NCBI GenBank assembly: GCA_028274465.1
Contig: CM051456.1
Location: forward strand, 69,798,753-69,862,752
Reading direction: 5' to 3'
DNA length: 64,000 nucleotides
Source: Plantago ovata
Taxonomy: Eukaryota > Streptophyta > Magnoliopsida > Lamiales > Plantaginaceae
Below are positions 59,658 through 64,000 of the stretch, piece after piece. The position numbers and the translations under genes are program-made. How positions within the stretch are numbered: the first letter of the stretch is position 1; the number at the start of each line of letters is the position of its first letter. The notes below the pieces were generated by a model. It had not been told where the DNA came from. It did no database searches and saw only the letters and a program-made list of their open reading frames with translations.

Positions 59658-62600
59658 TCAGGATAAAACACGAGCAATTCCAGTGCTGTTTGAACACTGC
59701 AAACAACACGACAAGAAGCTAAACATTCCTGCCTCTGTTGGTTGAGCAATATCTCTTTCACGCTTATGCATAACTCTGATGAACTCTTCTGAGCTTAAAC
59801 TTCCATCACAGTTTGTATCAAAGACATGGAAGATGACATCTACCACTTCGTTAGTAAGAGACACCCCACAGACCTGCAAAGGAGGAATTATTGATCAACA
59901 AACATATTTATAAATTTCGAGGGATAAGCACTAGAATGTGATAAAGATAGATATAGGACCTCCGGAAATCCATAAAAGCAATAAATTAGTTCACACAGAA
60001 TATTGAAATGTTCAAAAGACCAAGAACGCCTACTTGCTCAGCAGCTCGTTGAAAGTCTTCCTTGGTTAACAACCCATTTATTTGGCCAAAACTAAAAAGG
60101 GCCAAGGAGAAGGGCTGTAACTCTCTACGCAACTTTGCAAAATTCTTAAATTCCTCGGGTGTAATATGAACATTGCCAAGATGTGGCTCACTGTCTAAAT
60201 TGTCAACACGTTGAAGGAGCTTATGCATGTGCTTCATATCTGCAGATGCTACCATTGACAATGCAAAATCCTTGACTGATATTGTTCCACGTAACTTGTA
60301 ATCATAATGAGCAAACTCCAGCCTCACAATCTGTGGAGTGCTTGATGTAAGAGATAAACATATCTGCTAGTATAAAAGAAGCAGCAGAAAGTAAACTGTA
60401 CCCAAATGATGTTAGACATCATAACAAAAACGTGGACCTCTTTTATTTGAAACGTCAATGCATGTAAATAACACCCATGATTGTCCATGAGACTAATTTA
60501 TCTGGATTTTTTTCAACACGTAATTTGAACAAATAATACAACTCTAACAGTACAACCAAGTAAATATTGGTTTCAGTGTCATCACTATATCCTCTCTGCC
60601 CATGCTTAGGTGCCAGATTGACGGAAGCGTGCATTTTAGAACCAGAATCAATGGCATTGCATAATGGTACGAACCAAGGATTATCACCTTAAGAACCAGT
60701 ATTTGTAGGGAAATATAATTTACTTTAGTAACTTGATATTATCAGATACCTACTGGAGTCCGAATCAAGCAAGTCACTTTTGCTTTCACTAAAACCCTTA
60801 AATAAATACTCACCAACTGATTTTGTAATCAAGGTTATTATTATGATCAAGTAATTGAGGTCATAATGGTCATTTAATAGCCTAACCAATGGAAATATTG
60901 GTTTTTTAGCTTAAAGAATCACGTTAATCTTTGGGTTGTCATCTCTTTGATATGCAGTGTATTTGATTTTATATTTAAACTAAATTCAGCAATTGCTGTG
61001 AGCAAATTCCATGATTCTTCTCTTGCATTTTCCTTCACCCTACCACATAATGTCAAGGACCATAAGTTGAACAAAATAGCATTATGGCCAAATTTATAGG
61101 TTAATAAGTCTGACTAAACTAGGGAATTGACACTAATCAGAATCAAAGTACAACAAAAAAAACTATCATCATAAGGGGTCATGGATCATAATGACAAGTG
61201 GTACACTAAAATATTTTACTATTCTATTTCACAATAAATTCCTTTTCGTTTCCATTATCGATAAATCACTGCAACACATGAAAAAACAAACAACAAAAAC
61301 AAAAAACAGAAACAGATAATGTCATGCATGAAAGCCAGTACAGCAACAGGTAAGCACACAGGATATTTTAACAATTAGCAAGGCGGCATTAAACCTTATC
61401 ATCAGGTGAACATTAACTCTTAACTCTCGTTTTGCAAATAGATGAAGAATATACATACTTCATCATGCAGCTCCCTCAGGAAGCTGACAAATTCGTCATG
61501 TTTAAGGCGTTTCTTCCCATCTTTGCCAAAAAAATACTCCAACACACCTCCATTTTCTACTAAATTACCCAATCTGTGGCCTGCCCGAAGTCCATCACTA
61601 TGAACAGCCGCTTGCCTATTGTGAGCACGCATCAAATGCATCACCTTCATGAATTCCTCTTTTTCTATTTCGCTGTTAGTATATACGAGAAAAAAATAAA
61701 AAACAAAACTTTTAATCATATAAAAAGTGAAAAAATTGAAAGGTAAATATGATATATTTATTAAAGGGAAAGAATACACCGGGGGTATATTACAGCAACT
61801 CAGACAGATAGGAGACTAAGCTACTATGATCAGACAAAGGGTTACTTGCTTCCCCATTAAAGCTGCAAAGAAACAACCCAATAAAATTGTTGATTTATTT
61901 CTAATCTGGGCTAGAAACATCTACTGTTTCTCAATCCAAATGCACCACATAACACAGCCTGGTATAAGATTCCAGTCTGTATATCCGTATCTTTCAAATT
62001 CCTTCTCCAAGCCATCAGCATATCTATCACCTTGCTTGGCATTGACCAAGATAAGTTGCAAATCCCCATATGGAGTCCCAGGGGTTCCTAATCCTAGCAA
62101 TGTAATCCAAACATCTTTCAACATACACTGCAACACATAATGACAACTGACTAAAGCTAAGAAAGCAAAAACTGAGTATCTTCTTGCTCAAGGATATAAA
62201 CATGAAGATGTGAAGACAGTTGAAAAAGCTTCAAGCAGATTGCTAGTCAAAATCAACTCATGTTACTAAAATGCAAGTCTGATAAGCTAAACCTAGACTG
62301 GAAATAGTCACTCCAAAGTAACCTATGCAAAGCATGGTATCTGTATTTATCACTCACCGACTCACTATGGAGGAGAAAAATCGTTGAAAAACATCCAGAG
62401 ATTACATCTGATTGAACCAATTTCAGAAAAAGCAAGCATCCACCTAAATTATAATCATTGTCTATAAGACGCAGGTAGTGTACATTAATTTAAGCGAAAT
62501 CAGTGTGTTGTAACTGAGCGAGCCCCTGAACTATCAATGCACACAATAGCTAACATGGATACAAGTACAACTATCAACATTGTTTTTCTTAGAAACTAAT

Positions 62601-62944
62601 TAACGGAGTCCTTATTAGCTGTTCCTGATTTATCATACTGCAGAGGAAAAAACTCGAAACAAAACAAAGCACAAGCACTACAAAAGGAAGGGTAGTCTAT
62701 ATGCTGCTGATATATTGCCTCCACTCAAATAGGTAAATGAATGCATGAGATCCTCACCTTGAATCCAACATCTACAAGTCTTCTATAGCATTAATATGAA
62801 AGGAAGAGCTTTTCCAGAATAACAGACAAATAACAGTGCTACCGATTATAAGGCACGTACCCATTGCAGTCAAGATCAAACATCTTGAACGCCACCGAAA
62901 AGCTAGATTCAGGAATGCTGAGAAGTGTGACAAAGAACAAGTAC
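59658..62944 (-). CDS. MICU: mitochondrial calcium uptake protein MICU, 3' half (partial gene)
   Basis: EF-hand regulator of the mitochondrial calcium uniporter, acting at the inner membrane facing the intermembrane space. Four minus-strand exons with GT-AG borders, in gene order: 62861-62944, 61459-61672, 60034-60330, 59658-59873. The first gives LFFVTLLSIPESSFSVAFKM and half an EF loop, completed in the next exon as DLDCNGEIEKEE (acidic residues at loop positions 1, 3 and 12). Exon 2 has MRAHNRQAAVHSDGLRAG and VENGGVLEYFFGKDGKKRL. Exon 3 has LEFAHYDYKLRGTISVKDFA. Exon 4 has the second canonical loop DTNCDGSLSSEE, then RVMHKRERDIAQPTEAG and a C-terminus ending GIARVLS. Reading phase is kept across all junctions and no stop is seen, so this looks like a working host gene. 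The N-terminal exons (targeting peptide, first EF hand) lie right of the window. Confidence 0.93.
60331..61458 (-). other. MICU intron
   Basis: Intron of about 1.1 kb between exons 61459-61672 and 60034-60330, with donor GTATGT on the minus strand (61453-61458) and acceptor CAG (60331-60333). No coding signal seen in it. Confidence 0.85.
61673..62860 (-). other. MICU intron with a LINE-like ORF remnant
   Basis: Intron of about 1.19 kb with donor GTACGT (minus, 62855-62860) and acceptor CAG at 61673-61675. It contains a minus-strand open stretch at 61921-62136 whose end reads DWNLIPGCVMWCIWIEKQ. That resembles the MWCIWRERN-type block closing LINE zf-RVT domains, so it may be a decayed LINE tail. 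Confidence 0.6.
61921..62136 (-). pseudogene. possible LINE zf-RVT remnant in MICU intron
   Basis: Open frame of about 71 codons, MLQCMLKDVWITLLGLGTPG to CVMWCIWIEKQ. The pattern W-x-LLGLG...W-LIP-CVMWCIW fits the C-terminal part of plant LINE zinc-binding RT domains, but no zinc cluster or neighbouring LINE sequence is kept. Could also be a fragment of a host gene. Confidence 0.35.
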
Positions 62945-64000
62945 CTATTGGAGGGAAGTCATAAGAAAATCTAAGTCTATTTGTGAAAGAAAATGGAGGG
63001 AATATAGTAAGCTTACTTAGACTGGAAAATGAGATTTTAGATAATTGTTTCTTGAACTTTTTTCAGTAGTTTAAACAGTTCATGAAAAACTTGTAACTGG
63101 CCTACCTGTAACTACTGAAAACACACACTACATCTCATCAAAGTTAAAAGTAAAATTTTCATTAAGTGGTACCAGGTAGCTTTGTTATATTTGATTCGAC
63201 TGCTGGGCTCATAGAAAACATGTTTAAAATAGATGTATACTAAAGATGTTACTTTAAGATGTTTAAAATTTTCATTATGCTTTGTTGATGAATGGTACTG
63301 TAAGACAGAAACAAATAGTGAATTAAATCAGTCACACTAGTGTGCATTAAACACCAAGTTACAAAGGAAGAATCTAAAATCTTCAATCAGGCCAGTTTAT
63401 CAAGTACTTCCTCCATCCACAACCAAGCTTCCCATTTGATATCGTTGACTTTTTTTAACTTCCGTTTGACTCCGAAATAATCCTAAACGTACCTAAAAAA
63501 ATATATTTGAACTTATATTATGAAAATATAACATTTCCACTTTCATAATATAAGTTCAAAATATTGTTTCCGGTGCGATTTAGGATTAATTCGAAGTCAA
63601 ACAGAGTCTAGAAAAAGTCAACGAAATCAAATGGGAAGCTGGTTGTGGACGGAGGAAGTACTAATTAGCATGAAGGATATTTATGAATAGTAAAAAAAGT
63701 ATAACAAAAGATAGCAATGATTAAAACATGAAGGTAACACGTGATTGCATGGATGAAGACAAGTTATCTACATGAGGGATTGGAGAAGGATGACTAATTT
63801 CTATCCATATGCTTTATAAATGGTTTTTTAGCCTACTTAAGTCCATGGTACAATAACTAAGTTGTTATTCGGAGGATGATCAAGTTTAATAATAGGGCTC
63901 TATCAACACATTTACAAACACAACTTATATTCTTCAAAATTGCATCATCATTATTAGCATCAAAGAGCACAGATATAACTCTGAGAGGACACAACGGAGT
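62945..64000 (-). other. MICU upstream intron region
   Basis: No exon could be placed between the acceptor at 62945 and the window edge. The preceding MICU exon (expected to end in an FDTNGDGLISFAE-like segment) was not found, so this is probably one long intron. Holds the Stowaway MITE at 63407-63658. Confidence 0.6.
63407..63658. mobile_element. Stowaway-type MITE
   Basis: 252 bp flanked by TA (63405-63406 and 63659-63660). Ends CTTCCTCCATCCACAACCAA and the complement of CTTCCTCCGTCCACAACCAG, with inverted repeats running on through the AAGCTTCCCATTTGAT region. The CTYCCTCCGTCC ends and TA duplication are the Stowaway (Tc1/mariner) signature. Very high arm similarity suggests it is recent. 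Lies in the upstream intron of MICU. Confidence 0.95.

Noticed and set aside
61826-62140. 104-codon plus-strand ORF in the MICU intron
   Set aside because: It is the antisense shadow of the minus-strand LINE-like stretch and lacks recognisable protein features.
63890-64000. Possible further MICU exon with an LFDANNDD EF-hand-like stretch on the minus strand
   Set aside because: Sequence after it does not match the expected EF loop or the following LISFAE-type segment, and no splice sites in phase were found.

Overview
The window is plant nuclear DNA, almost certainly from a eudicot. Evidence for this is the large Ty1-copia and Ty3-gypsy LTR elements, plant L1-type LINEs, a plant Helitron that carries an RPA-like gene and a PIF1-like helicase, Stowaway/hAT/Mutator-like elements, GT-AG introns, and one ordinary host gene: the 3' half of MICU, the mitochondrial calcium uptake EF-hand protein, on the minus strand at the right end. 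I cannot name the species. There are no rRNA genes, CRISPR arrays or operons.

Left part, 1-26 kb: a matryoshka of transposons. A plus-strand LINE (1-1106, 11157-11779, 13738-13793) is split by a full-length copia element (copia A, 1107-11156, minus strand, 2.1-kb LTRs, TSD TTAGA/TTAGG) and again by a solo LTR of the same copia family in the opposite orientation (11780-13737, TSD GGATG). The LINE sits in the LTR of a second copia family (B1, 13.8-20.1 kb, minus). B1 is itself split by a hAT-like element (15518-17378) that carries a Mutator-like element (16188-17115), and by a gypsy-type solo LTR (18070-19311, TSD GATTT). A second B copy (B2, 20078-about 25630) starts inside B1 and holds another gypsy-type solo LTR in plus orientation (22534-23937, TSD AGCAT).

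Middle, 25.6-41.9 kb: a TATA box and a long unrecognised open frame (26392 onward) are interrupted by a short non-autonomous gypsy/Athila-like element (27431-32672, TSD TAATG). An acidic, alanine-rich open frame lies beyond it up to 33888 and abuts a LINE fragment on the minus strand (33884-35768). AT-rich non-coding DNA follows, with two tRNA-like (SINE-type) pieces, a diverged tandem duplication of about 500 bp, a hairpin and a palindrome-rich CGGAGC array.

Right part, 42-58.6 kb: a Helitron. It has an RPA70-like gene with about eleven exons (41967-44623), two tandem copies of the N-terminal leader exon typical of Helitron Rep/helicases, and a PIF1-type helicase (47177-48259, resuming at 57904-58613). 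No HUH/Rep exon is visible. The helicase is split by a 9.6-kb Athila-like LTR element (48260-57898, minus, TSD GTATC) with near-identical LTRs, an open gag-protease frame, an ATHILA-ORF-like pair of frames, and a LINE tail in antisense. A small foldback MITE abuts the helicase stop codon.

The four Athila-like insertions (18.1, 22.5, 27.4, 48.3 kb) form one LTR family. In the copies with a clear TATA box, the LTR carries an array of GC-rich palindromes directly upstream of it. The number of palindromes differs between copies, and even between the two LTRs of the 48-58 kb element. This array is the most distinctive regulatory-looking signal in the window. The host gene MICU fills 59.6-63+ kb, with a Stowaway MITE in an intron or upstream region.
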